The position numbers and the translations under genes are program-made. Positions 1 to 6,821 of a DNA stretch of 7,259 nucleotides are shown here, in pieces (positions within the stretch are counted from its first letter, which is position 1; each line of letters begins with the position of its first letter). Source of the stretch: Paracoccaceae bacterium. Lineage in GTDB: Bacteria > Pseudomonadota > Alphaproteobacteria > Rhodobacterales > Rhodobacteraceae. The DNA lies in assembly GCA_007134805.1 (NCBI GenBank), contig SLKB01000232.1, positions 1 to 7,259 of the forward strand, given 5' to 3'. The notes beneath the pieces were generated by a model, which saw only the letters and a program-made list of their open reading frames with translations, was not told the DNA's origin and searched no databases.

Positions 1-1361
1 GCCTCGACCATCTTCGGGCTGAGCCCTTCGAACGCGATCAGGCTGTCCTCGGCGCCGAGGCTGCGCGCGGTCTCGAGCGCGGCCGCGGCGGCGGCTTCGA
101 GCCGTTCGCGCGCCCGGGTCTGCAATTCCTCGGCGGTTTCCTCGTCGAACCCGTCGATGGCGAGCAGCTCGTCCAGCTCGACATAGGCGACTTCCTCGAG
201 CGCGGTGAATTCCTCGGCCACGAGAAGCTGGGCCATCATCTCGTCGATATCCAGCTCGTCCATGAACAGTTTGGTGCGCTCGGCGAAATCGGCCTGGCGG
301 CGGGCGGAATCATCCGATTCGGTCATGATGTCGATATCGAGCCCGGTGAGCTGGCTGGCCAGCCGCACATTCTGCCCGCGCCGCCCGATGGCGAGCGAGA
401 GCTGGTCATCGGGCACGACCACCTCGATCTTGCCGGCATCGTCGTCGATCACGACCTTGCTGACCTCGGCCGGTTGCAGCGCGTTGACCAGGAAGGTCGC
501 CTGATCCTCGGTCCAGGGGATGATGTCGATCTTCTCGCCCTGCAACTCGTTGACCACGGCCTGCACGCGGCTGCCGCGCATCCCCACGCAGGCGCCGACC
601 GGGTCGATGCCGGAATCGTAGGAGATCACACCGATCTTCGCGCGCGAGCCGGGATCGCGCGCGACGGCCTTGATCTCGATGATGCCGTCGTAGATCTCGG
701 GCACTTCCATCTTGAACAGCTCGGCCATGAATTCGGGGGCCGTGCGCGACAGGAAGATCTGCGGGCCGCGGGCCTCGCGGCGGACATCCTTGACATAGCA
801 GCGGATGCGGTCGCCATTGCGGTAGCTTTCACGGCCGATCTTCTCGTTGCGGCGCAGCACGGCTTCGCCCCGGCCGATATCGACGACGATATTGCCGTAT
901 TCCTCGCGCTTGACGACACCGTTGATGATGGTGCCCGCGCGGTCCTTGAATTCCTCGTACTGGCGGTCGCGCTCGGCCTCGCGGACCTTCTGCAGGATCA
1001 CCTGCTTGGCCGATTGCGCGGCAATCCGGCCCAGCTCGACCGGGGGCACCTGATCGACCACCTCGTCGCCGATCTGCGGGTCCTCGAGATAGGGGCGGGC
1101 CTGGCTGACGGTCAGCTCGGCATGGTGGTTCTCGAGCGCGTCCTCGGCCACGACCGTGCGCACGCGGGTGAAGGCGGCAACGCCGGTCTTGCGGTCGATA
1201 TGGACGCGGATATCCATGTCGGCGCCGTAGCGCGACTTGGCGGCGCGGGCGAGGCTGTCCTCCATCGCCTGGACGACCAGTTCGGGGTCGATCATCTTCT
1301 CGCGCGCGACTGCCTCGGCGGTCTGCAACAGCTCAAGCTGGTTGGCAGAGGTGATTGCCAT
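1..1361 (-). CDS. nusA: Transcription termination/antitermination factor NusA (3' end off the window)
   Basis: NusA binds RNA polymerase and nascent RNA in the cytoplasm. It promotes pausing and hairpin-dependent termination and takes part in antitermination complexes. The minus-strand frame is open from the ATG at 1361-1359 to the left edge, giving 453 codons; the family is usually about 500-550 residues, so the C-terminus is missing. In order I see the polymerase-binding N-terminal domain (about 1-130), an S1 domain (about 141-206, with [20 protein letters not shown]), KH1 with its GxxG loop in VGMRGSRV (259-266), KH2 with [12 protein letters not shown] (324-335), and the start of the acidic helical C-terminal repeats (about 365-453, with [13 protein letters not shown]). 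The ATG lies 3 nt after the rimP stop, and its Shine-Dalgarno GAGGAG sits in the last codons of rimP, so the two genes are probably translationally coupled. Identity is firm. Confidence 0.97.
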   Translation of the reverse strand, partial: MAITSANQLELLQTAEAVAREKMIDPELVVQAMEDSLARAAKSRYGADMDIRVHIDRKTGVAAFTRVRTVVAEDALENHHAELTVSQARPYLEDPQIGDEVVDQVPPVELGRIAAQSAKQVILQKVREAERDRQYEEFKDRAGTIINGVVKREEYGNIVVDIGRGEAVLRRNEKIGRESYRNGDRIRCYVKDVRREARGPQIFLSRTAPEFMAELFKMEVPEIYDGIIEIKAVARDPGSRAKIGVISYDSGIDPVGACVGMRGSRVQAVVNELQGEKIDIIPWTEDQATFLVNALQPAEVSKVVIDDDAGKIEVVVPDDQLSLAIGRRGQNVRLASQLTGLDIDIMTESDDSARRQADFAERTKLFMDELDIDEMMAQLLVAEEFTALEEVAYVELDELLAIDGFDEETAEELQTRARERLEAAAAAALETARSLGAEDSLIAFEGLSPKMVE

Positions 1362-1364
1362 CTC

Positions 1365-2018
1365 TCACTCCTCCTCGGAAGGGGCGCCCTGCGCGTCCGC
1401 TTCAGTTTCAATCTCGTCGAAATCGCCTGCGTCGATCGCGCCGCGCGCCTTGCGGGCGCGCAGCATCTCGGTGATCAGCTCGTCGGTCAGCACCAGTTTC
1501 GCGTCCGACAGCCAGGCGAATTTCAGCCCGATGGTGACGGGCGCGTCGTTCTCCGCGATCTCGATGAGCACTTCGTCACCCTCGACGCCGGCGAGCACGC
1601 CCCGGAAGCGCCGCTGCCCGTCGATGAGCTCGGAGGTCTCGACCCGCGCTTCATAGCCTTCCCAGTCGGCGAAATCCTTCAGGCGCGTGAGCGGGCGGTC
1701 GATGCCGGGGCTCGAGACTTCGAGCGTATAGGCCTCCTCAAGGGGGTCTTCGACATCGAGCATGGCCGAGACCGCTGTGGAGATGCGCGCGCAATCATCC
1801 ACCTCGATCCCGCCCTCGGGGCGGTCGGCCATGATCTGCAGCGTGCGCGTCCTGCCTGCCATCAGCCGCAGCCGCACCAGCTCGAAGCCGAGGCCTTCGA
1901 TCACGGGTGTGATCAGCGCGGCGAGGCGCTGGTCCATCGCCGTGCGCGCGATGAGGTCATTGGCGAGCCCGGATGCGTCGGGGTCCGGTGGCAGGTCGCT
2001 TGGTGGCAGGTTGGTCAT
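1365..2018 (-). CDS. rimP: Ribosome maturation factor RimP
   Basis: RimP binds the 30S subunit late in assembly and is encoded directly before nusA in most bacteria. The protein has 217 residues. The family signature [14 protein letters not shown] is at 97-110, in the N-terminal alpha/beta domain (about 27-112). The C-terminal SH3-like barrel spans about 113-180, with [17 protein letters not shown] at 138-154. An acidic tail, ending in three Glu, is longer than in E. coli and is typical of alphaproteobacteria. The frame stays open about 100 codons further upstream. I chose the ATG at 2018-2016 because the family homology begins shortly after it, a purine-rich GAGGGGGG lies about 6 nt upstream, and the upstream frame is low-complexity Ala/Arg/Pro that also runs through a promoter and a terminator. 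It is the first gene of the operon with nusA, and its leader carries a candidate attenuator. Confidence 0.96.
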   Translation of the reverse strand: MTNLPPSDLPPDPDASGLANDLIARTAMDQRLAALITPVIEGLGFELVRLRLMAGRTRTLQIMADRPEGGIEVDDCARISTAVSAMLDVEDPLEEAYTLEVSSPGIDRPLTRLKDFADWEGYEARVETSELIDGQRRFRGVLAGVEGDEVLIEIAENDAPVTIGLKFAWLSDAKLVLTDELITEMLRARKARGAIDAGDFDEIETEADAQGAPSEEE

Positions 2019-2021
2019 CGG

Positions 2022-2038
2022 GTGCCCCCCTCGGGCAC
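2022..2038 (-). promoter_or_regulatory. Hairpin covering the rimP ribosome-binding site
   Basis: In the rimP mRNA GTGCCC (2038-2033) can pair perfectly with GGGCAC (2027-2022) across a 5-nt loop, three nt before the ATG. The purine-rich Shine-Dalgarno stretch (about 2032-2025) lies in the loop and 3' arm, so the hairpin would hide it. The same GTGCCC can instead pair with an upstream GGGCAC (2087-2082), extended by one G-C pair at 2088/2032. That pairing would enclose the terminator hairpin and free the ribosome-binding site. The pairings are visible in the sequence; a switching function is inferred. Confidence 0.4.
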
Positions 2039-2044
2039 AAGCAC

Positions 2045-2068
2045 AAAAAAACGGGCGCGCGGCCCGTT
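2045..2068 (-). terminator. Intrinsic terminator inside the rimP leader (candidate attenuator)
   Basis: On the minus strand AACGGGC (2068-2062), loop CGCGC and GCCCGTT (2056-2050) form a perfect 7-bp stem. The run of Us (seven from 2051 to 2045, two of them in the stem) makes a canonical Rho-independent terminator. It lies downstream of the candidate promoter and 26 nt before the rimP start codon, so it acts within the leader. It could also stop read-through from pip, whose stop codon is about 230 nt upstream. Leader attenuators before rimP-nusA are known in other bacteria (the Rfam rimP leader of gammaproteobacteria; a NusA-responsive leader in Bacillus subtilis, as I recall). Whether this one is regulated is inference. 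Confidence 0.75.
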
Positions 2069-2110
2069 GAATTTTCCGGTGGTGCCCGGGTGGGCGCCGC
2101 TGTTGGATGG

Positions 2111-2139
2111 GATATAGACAAGCGCGCGCGCGGATGCAA
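2111..2139 (-). promoter_or_regulatory. Sigma70-type promoter of the rimP-nusA operon
   Basis: Read on the minus strand, TTGCAT (2139-2134) is followed by exactly 17 nt and then TATATC (2116-2111). These match the -35 and -10 consensus at 4 of 6 and 5 of 6 positions, with ideal spacing. Transcription should start near 2104, giving a leader of about 86 nt before the rimP ATG. The spacer is mostly alternating G and C (2122-2132). This is the only convincing AT-containing patch between pip and rimP. The assignment comes from reading the bases, without expression data. Confidence 0.6.
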
Positions 2140-2230
2140 CCCCCGCGCGCGGCGAAGGCGCGCGATTTCGGCAGGAGCGCGTGCACGGCCGGCGGGGGAG
2201 GGGGGAGCGGCCGCGCGCGACTGCTGCGCT

Positions 2231-2269
2231 GCACCCGCGCGCGGGTGCTGCCTGTGCTTGCGCACAGGC
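2231..2269. repeat. Two tandem GC-rich hairpins downstream of pip
   Basis: An 18-bp perfect palindrome (2231-2248, GCACCCGCGCGCGGGTGC) is followed after one base by a second inverted repeat with 8-bp perfect arms (GCCTGTGC 2250-2257, GCACAGGC 2262-2269). In minus-strand RNA the loop of the second is GCAA, a GNRA tetraloop. They begin 26 nt after the pip stop codon and would be read as consecutive stem-loops at the 3' end of the pip mRNA. Neither is followed by a U-tract, so they may be a 3'-end stabiliser, a weak or Rho-assisted terminator, or a repeat-family member. The rest of the pip-rimP gap is GC-rich and shows no gene. Confidence 0.6.
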
Positions 2270-2295
2270 GGGCGCGCGCATGGCGGGTGCCACGC

Positions 2296-3288
2296 TCAGA
2301 GTTTGAGCCGGTGTGCATCGTGGCGCAGCTGGTTCATCACGCGCAGAAGCTCGGCGCTGATCCCCGGCTCGGAGAGGGCGTGGCCGGCGACGGGGACCAT
2401 TTCCAGTCGCGAGCGGCCCCATTCGGCATGCAGCGCCCAGGCCGTGCGCGGCGGGCAGATCATGTCGTAGCGGCCCTGCACGATGGTGCCGGGAATGTCG
2501 CGCATCCGCGCGATGTTGCGCATGAGCGCGCCATCCTCGCCCAGGAAGCAGCCATTCGAGAAATAGTGATTCTCGAGCCGGGCGAAGGCGCGGGCGTAGT
2601 CGCTGGGCGCGTCGCCCATGCCAAGGCCGCGCGTCTCGATCGAGGCGAGCGCGTTTTCCCAGCGCGTCCAGGCGCGGGCGAAGCGGTTTTCCTGGTGCAT
2701 GTCGCCGCTGAAGAGGCGGCGGGCATAGGCCGCGATCAGATCGTGATGCTCGTCCTCGGGGATCGGGCGGATGAACTGCGCCCAGATATCGGGGAAGAAG
2801 CGCGCGGCCCCGCCGCCATAGAACCACTCCAGCTCGGCCCGTGTGCCCAAGAAAACGCCGCGCAGGATCAGATAGGCCACCGATTGCGGATGGGCCTGCG
2901 CATAGGCGAGCGCGAGCGTCGCGCCCCAGCTGCCCCCGAAGACCATCCAGCGCGGGATCTCGAGGATCTGGCGGATATGCTCGATATCGCCGATCAGGTG
3001 CTGCGTGGTATTCGCGTTCACCGAGGCTGCAGGTTTCGACCGCCCGCAGCCGCGCTGGTCGAACAGGATCACGCGGTAGCTTTCCGGATCGAAGAAGCGG
3101 CGCATCGTCGGGCTGCAGCCGCCACCGGGGCCACCATGCAGCACGACGACCGGCAGGCCCTTGGGATGGCCGCATTGCTCGACATAAAGCTTGTGGCCGT
3201 CGCCCACCTCGAGCAGCCGTTGGTCGAACGGCTCTGCAATCGGGTAAAGCGCCGATGCCGTGTTGTCATGTGCTGCAGACTTGTCCAT
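2296..3288 (-). CDS. pip: Proline iminopeptidase (alpha/beta hydrolase, peptidase family S33)
   Basis: This cytoplasmic serine peptidase releases N-terminal proline from peptides. At 330 residues it is close to the family norm (about 315-330). The oxyanion-side motif HGGPGGG is at 51-57 and FDQRGCGRS at 76-84. The nucleophile elbow GGSWG (118-122) places the catalytic Ser at 120. Asp275 in GRYDMICPP and His303 in [10 protein letters not shown] complete the triad, with spacing that fits the Serratia enzyme. A helical cap insert lies between about 145 and 255. No signal peptide is visible. The ATG at 3288-3286 is the only start in frame before the catalytic domain. No Shine-Dalgarno precedes it, and a -10-like TATACT sits 7 nt upstream, so the mRNA may be leaderless. 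It is divergent from ubiG. Family assignment is firm; substrate preference beyond N-terminal Pro is not visible. Confidence 0.94.
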   Translation of the reverse strand: MDKSAAHDNTASALYPIAEPFDQRLLEVGDGHKLYVEQCGHPKGLPVVVLHGGPGGGCSPTMRRFFDPESYRVILFDQRGCGRSKPAASVNANTTQHLIGDIEHIRQILEIPRWMVFGGSWGATLALAYAQAHPQSVAYLILRGVFLGTRAELEWFYGGGAARFFPDIWAQFIRPIPEDEHHDLIAAYARRLFSGDMHQENRFARAWTRWENALASIETRGLGMGDAPSDYARAFARLENHYFSNGCFLGEDGALMRNIARMRDIPGTIVQGRYDMICPPRTAWALHAEWGRSRLEMVPVAGHALSEPGISAELLRVMNQLRHDAHRLKL

Positions 3289-3295
3289 CTGTGCG

Positions 3296-3305
3296 AGTAT
3301 ATATC
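3296..3305. promoter_or_regulatory. AT-rich patch with overlapping divergent -10-like elements (pip / ubiG)
   Basis: The 66-bp gap between the two start codons has one AT-rich patch. On the minus strand TATACT (3301-3296) matches the -10 consensus at 5 of 6 positions and lies 7 nt from the pip ATG. The plus strand carries TATATA (3298-3303) and TATATC (3300-3305), suitable for ubiG with a start near 3310 and a leader of about 45 nt. The -35 partners are weak on both sides (TGGCAG at 3324-3319 for pip; TGCAGA at 3274-3279 for ubiG), so this is a tentative call. If both are used, polymerase binding at one would block the other. Confidence 0.4.
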
Positions 3306-3354
3306 GTGTCAGGCCCCGCTGCCATGGGGATCAGACCAAAAACCCGGAGGACGC

Positions 3355-4098
3355 ATGCAAGCATCGACTGTCGACCCAAGCGAGATCGCGAAATTCGAGG
3401 CCATGGCGCAGGATTGGTGGGACCCGGAGGGCAGCCTGAAGCCGCTGCACATACTCAACCCCTGCCGCCTGGATTACATCACCGCCCAGATCGCGGCCGA
3501 GTTCGACCGCGACCTGACGCAGCCCCGGCCTTTCGCGGGGCTGCGAGTCGTCGATATCGGCTGCGGTGGCGGGCTCTTGTGCGAGCCGATGGCGCGGCTC
3601 GGCGCCGAGGTGCTGGGCGTCGATCCGGCGCAGGGCAATGTCGCGGTGGCCGGGATGCATGCGGCACAGCACGGACTTGAGATCACCTATCGCGCGATCG
3701 CGGCCGAGGATCTGGTGGCCGAGGGCGCGCAGTTCGATGTGGTCTTCGGCATGGAAGTGATCGAGCATGTGGCCGATGCGCAGTCCTTTCTCGACGCCTG
3801 CGGGCATCTGGTCCGGCCGGGCGGGCTGATGCTGTGCTCGACGCTCAACCGCACGCCGCAAAGCTACCTGCTGGCGATCCTCGGTGCCGAGATGGTCCTG
3901 CGCTGGTTGCCGCGGGGGACGCATGAATGGTCGAAATTCGTCACACCGGACGAGCTGTCCGCGATGCTCGGGCGGGCGGGGTTGGAGGTCGTGGATCGCA
4001 AGGGGTTCGTGTTCGACAAGCTGTCCTGGCGCTGGGGGATTTCGGAACGCGACCTGTCGGTGAATTATGTCGCAACCGCCCTGCGCCCGTGCGATTGA
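3355..4098 (+). CDS. ubiG: Ubiquinone biosynthesis O-methyltransferase UbiG
   Basis: UbiG performs both SAM-dependent O-methylations of ubiquinone synthesis, on the polyprenyl-catechol intermediate and on demethylubiquinol, at the inner face of the membrane. The 247-residue product has the usual length. The N-terminal [19 protein letters not shown] (14-32) is a UbiG hallmark. SAM-binding motif I is [11 protein letters not shown] (65-75), with the acidic ribose-binding residue in GVDP (88-91). EVIEHV (134-139) and LVRPGGLML (152-160) follow, then STLNRT (162-167). [12 protein letters not shown] (190-201) and the C-terminal SVNYVATA (235-242) are also characteristic. The start has a strong GGAGG at 3346-3350, 4 nt before the ATG. 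The frame is open for another 400 or so codons upstream, but that stretch runs antisense through pip and is not coding. It is divergent from pip and no clear terminator follows the stop. Confidence 0.97.
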   Translation: MQASTVDPSEIAKFEAMAQDWWDPEGSLKPLHILNPCRLDYITAQIAAEFDRDLTQPRPFAGLRVVDIGCGGGLLCEPMARLGAEVLGVDPAQGNVAVAGMHAAQHGLEITYRAIAAEDLVAEGAQFDVVFGMEVIEHVADAQSFLDACGHLVRPGGLMLCSTLNRTPQSYLLAILGAEMVLRWLPRGTHEWSKFVTPDELSAMLGRAGLEVVDRKGFVFDKLSWRWGISERDLSVNYVATALRPCD

Positions 4099-4143
4099 GG
4101 GCGCATTCGGCGGTCAGTCGGGGGGTGCTCCCGGGGCGCGCGA

Positions 4144-4172
4144 TAGACGCCTCGTGCCTTTTGTTCTACATT
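4144..4172 (+). promoter_or_regulatory. Candidate promoter of the GH13 glycosidase gene
   Basis: TAGACG (4144-4149), a 17-nt spacer and TACATT (4167-4172) each match the sigma70 consensus at 4 of 6 positions. A pyrimidine- and T-rich patch (about 4158-4180) stands out from the GC-rich surroundings. Transcription would start near 4180 and leave a leader of about 70 nt containing a 10-bp palindrome, CACGCGCGTG (4203-4212), which could be a short hairpin or a protein site. Read-through from ubiG, 150 nt upstream, cannot be excluded because no terminator is visible between the genes. Confidence 0.35.
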
Positions 4173-4248
4173 TTCCTTCTGAAAGGTCGGCAGGAGAGGC
4201 GCCACGCGCGTGCGCCCGCGACCACAGCGCTGCAAGTGAGGGAAGATC

Positions 4249-6627
4249 ATGGACATCAAGACCGAGACGGGACCGGTTGCGCAGAATTCAGAGGCAACAA
4301 GGGCTCTGGCCGAGTGGGTGCTGCAGGTGCTCCATGGCGGAAAGTCGAATTTCGATGCCGCGCGCGAGATTGCAAGACGGCTTGGCGCGCAACGCTCGGG
4401 CGATGTCTGCGAGGTGATCTTCTGGGCGCCCGAACTGCAGGAGCGACGGGTTTTCGATGACGACATCTTTATCGAGGTGCTCGATATAGAGGGCACGCCG
4501 GCGCTGTCGCGGTCGCGCCAGACGCTGAGCTTCCGCCGCACGCGCGTGCCGATTGCGCGGATCGATGCGTGGTGTGTCGCGGCCATTGACGGTATGCGCG
4601 CGGGCACGCGCGAGAGCGTGGGCAGTTTCTACTCGCTCGTCTGGCGCGATGCGGAAAACCAGTGGAACCGGATCCTCGATCCGCTCTCGGCCTCGGTTCC
4701 GTTCGCGCCGTTCGCGCCGGCGGAATATTATGATGTCGATGCGATGCAGGCGGCGCGCGGCGACAAGGCCTATTACGCGGCGCTGCCCGAGGACGCCGTG
4801 CACAAGTTCGGCCCGCCCACGAACATCCTGCAGATCCATGTGCCCACGGCGACCGCGAGCATGAGCCTTGCAGGGCTTGCGCGTCACTTCACGATGCTCG
4901 CTGAACGGGTGATCCAGGGCGCGGCGCTGGACCCGGCGGACCGCATCTTCCTGGGCTATGACGCGGTGCAGCTTCTGCCGGTAGAGCCCACGACCGTCTA
5001 CGAGGCCGGCCCCGATTTCTGGACCGAGATCGAGGATACCGAAGAGAGCCTCGTCGTCGATATCCGGCGCCCCGACACGACCAACTGGGGCTATGATGTG
5101 GTGATCACCGGGATGGCGGGTGTGAACCCGTCCCTGTTGGAGAGTGACCGCCCCGATGAGCTCGTCGATCTGGCGTCGGTGCTGCACAATTTCCCGGGCG
5201 GGCCGAAGAAGCTCATCCTCGATGTCGTTTTCGGGCATAGCGATAATCAGGGGCTGCGTGGGCTGAGCCATCATTATTTCGCAGGCCCCAACATGTACGG
5301 GCAGAACCTGAATTACCGCCACCCGGTGGTGCGCGCGATCCTGCTGGAAATGCAGCGGCGCAAGGTGAATTTCGGCGCCGACGGGGTGCGCGTGGACGGC
5401 GCGCAGGATTTCAAGTGGTGGGATGCCGATGCGCAGATGCTGCGCCATGACGACGAGTATCTGCAGGAAATGGCCGATATCGTGCAGGAGGTCGGGGGCC
5501 GCAAGTTCCGCCCCTGGTTCGTCTTCGAGGATGGCAGGCCCTGGCCGGACGAGGATTGGGAGCTCAGCTCCGACTACCGCGCCGTGATCGAGGCGCAGCG
5601 CGACGATGACGTGTTCCAGTGGGGCCCGCTGACCTTCGCGCATAACACACCGTTTCTCTACACGTTCTGGCTGTCGAAGTTCTGGCGCATCCAGGAGATC
5701 GTGACCCATGGCGCCAACTGGATCTCAGGCTGTGCCAATCATGACACGTTGCGCCGCGGTACGCAGATCAACCCCAAGCTGAACATCAACACCCGCCTTG
5801 GCGACACACGGATGGAGATCCTCGACAAGGCCTATGATCATCCGGCCGCGCAGATGCTGACTTATGTGGCCTTTCCCGGGGTGCCGATGGATTTCCTGAA
5901 TGCCATGGCGCGGGCCTCATGGGGGTTCATCCGCAATCAGGATGATCAATACGGCGTCAAGGTGGTCGCCGAGGAAGCGATCTCGCTCAACTGGCAGGTC
6001 GATGCCTATACCTATCTGGAGCCGGGCAATTTCACCCGGATGAAGCAGCTCGGCTTCGAGAACCGCGAGATGCTGAGCCGGTTTTTCGTGATGCTGCCCG
6101 CGCTGGTCGAGGCCACCGATTACGACCTCGACGTGATGGCGACGCTTCTGAACGCGGTCGACCCCCCGCTTGACGGGCCGGCGCCCTATGACGCGGCAAC
6201 GCTCAAGCAGGTGGCGCGCGCGTGGATGGACGACATGCATGATTACTGCAATGTCGCGAATTATGTCGATCGGCTGGGCGAGGCGCATACCGACTACATG
6301 CTGGGCTTGCGCGAATTCCGGGCTGCGCGGCCGTGGCTGCGCGACAATCACGGGCCGGGCGATGTGTTCGACTATCACATGCCGACCAGGGGCACGGTCG
6401 CCTTCCGCTGCCTGCGCCATGGTCCCGATGGCGAGCAGGTCTTCATGATCGCGCATCTCGAAGGCAAGCCGCTGTTCGAGATCGACCCGACCGCGCTGCC
6501 CATTCCGGGGCTCGAGGGTGGCGGGTGGCATGTCGCGCTGCGCACGCCGCCGATCGGCGGTGAGTATCTGGGCGGTCCGATCACCCTGCATGACAGCATG
6601 GCCGTCCTCTACACCCGCAAGGTCTGA
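4249..6627 (+). CDS. GH13 (alpha-amylase superfamily) glycoside hydrolase, probably glucosylglycerol hydrolase-like
   Basis: A 792-residue retaining alpha-glycosidase with no signal peptide or membrane segment, so cytoplasmic. All GH13 motifs occur in order in a TIM barrel from about 190 to 560. There is a strand-end motif GYDAVQLLPVEPTT (236-249). Region I is LILDVVFGH (322-330, Asp325), and region II is GVRVDGAQD (379-387, nucleophile Asp383). Region III is FVFEDGRPWP (424-433, acid/base Glu427), and region IV is CANHD (495-499, stabiliser Asp499). About 190 residues precede the barrel, and the C-terminus (about 690-792) looks like the usual beta-sandwich. The FEDGRPWPDEDW version of region III and the overall length recall cyanobacterial glucosylglycerol hydrolase (GghA, Synechocystis Slr1670), which splits the compatible solute glucosylglycerol into glucose and glycerol. 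I recognise this from memory and cannot align it. Alternatives are a sucrose-, trehalose- or malto-oligosaccharide-active enzyme. The start has a GAGGGA Shine-Dalgarno 5 nt upstream. No osmolyte-synthesis gene is in view. Confidence 0.85.
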   Translation: MDIKTETGPVAQNSEATRALAEWVLQVLHGGKSNFDAAREIARRLGAQRSGDVCEVIFWAPELQERRVFDDDIFIEVLDIEGTPALSRSRQTLSFRRTRVPIARIDAWCVAAIDGMRAGTRESVGSFYSLVWRDAENQWNRILDPLSASVPFAPFAPAEYYDVDAMQAARGDKAYYAALPEDAVHKFGPPTNILQIHVPTATASMSLAGLARHFTMLAERVIQGAALDPADRIFLGYDAVQLLPVEPTTVYEAGPDFWTEIEDTEESLVVDIRRPDTTNWGYDVVITGMAGVNPSLLESDRPDELVDLASVLHNFPGGPKKLILDVVFGHSDNQGLRGLSHHYFAGPNMYGQNLNYRHPVVRAILLEMQRRKVNFGADGVRVDGAQDFKWWDADAQMLRHDDEYLQEMADIVQEVGGRKFRPWFVFEDGRPWPDEDWELSSDYRAVIEAQRDDDVFQWGPLTFAHNTPFLYTFWLSKFWRIQEIVTHGANWISGCANHDTLRRGTQINPKLNINTRLGDTRMEILDKAYDHPAAQMLTYVAFPGVPMDFLNAMARASWGFIRNQDDQYGVKVVAEEAISLNWQVDAYTYLEPGNFTRMKQLGFENREMLSRFFVMLPALVEATDYDLDVMATLLNAVDPPLDGPAPYDAATLKQVARAWMDDMHDYCNVANYVDRLGEAHTDYMLGLREFRAARPWLRDNHGPGDVFDYHMPTRGTVAFRCLRHGPDGEQVFMIAHLEGKPLFEIDPTALPIPGLEGGGWHVALRTPPIGGEYLGGPITLHDSMAVLYTRKV

Positions 6628-6634
6628 TGCGCGG

Positions 6635-6663
6635 CCGGCGGGCCGCAAGGCCGCGCCCGCCGG
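6635..6663 (+). terminator. Stem-loop after the GH13 gene, without a U-tract
   Basis: CCGGCGGGC (6635-6643) and GCCCGCCGG (6655-6663) are perfect 9-bp arms around an 11-nt loop, starting 7 nt after the stop codon. An alternative pairing of GCGGCC (6631-6636) with GGCCGC (6649-6654) is also possible. A second, weaker inverted repeat follows (GGGCGC 6680-6685, GCGCCC 6693-6698). No T-run follows either, so this is not a canonical Rho-independent terminator. It is best read as an mRNA 3'-end structure or a Rho-assisted stop. Nothing else is recognisable in 6664-6735. Confidence 0.45.
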
Positions 6664-6821
6664 ACCCTTGCGCACCGAAGGGCGCGCGCGCGGCGCCCGG
6701 GGCATGGCGCAGCTTGCCGGAGATGAGGCACCCGAGGTTTCATACCCCCAGCCCTTGTCGATCATCATCACCTTCACTGCCCTCGCAACTCAGGCGGCCG
6801 CCAGACGGGCCGCGTTGTCTC

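Noticed and set aside
474..2117. A 547-codon plus-strand open frame over nusA and rimP
   Set aside because: It is antisense to two firmly identified genes, its translation is rich in Asp, His, Ala and Arg with no family signature, and long antisense frames are expected at this GC content.
2189..2207. G-rich run as a possible G-quadruplex
   Set aside because: It has two long G-runs rather than four separated ones; it is more likely just GC-rich intergenic sequence.
2019..2318. An extended rimP start about 100 codons upstream
   Set aside because: The extension is low-complexity, crosses the promoter and terminator, and overlaps the end of pip; RimP homology and a ribosome-binding site fit the ATG at 2018.
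2107..3354. A roughly 416-codon N-terminal extension of the ubiG frame
   Set aside because: It runs antisense through pip and the promoter region, UbiG has its normal length from 3355, and a GGAGG precedes that start.
4696..4716. Short direct repeat (TTCGCGCCG twice) in the GH13 gene
   Set aside because: It encodes the in-frame PFAPFAPAE segment and needs no explanation beyond local protein sequence.
4288..5709. A 473-codon minus-strand frame inside the GH13 gene
   Set aside because: It is a shadow of the GH13 coding strand, with His/Arg/Ala-rich composition and no recognisable domain.
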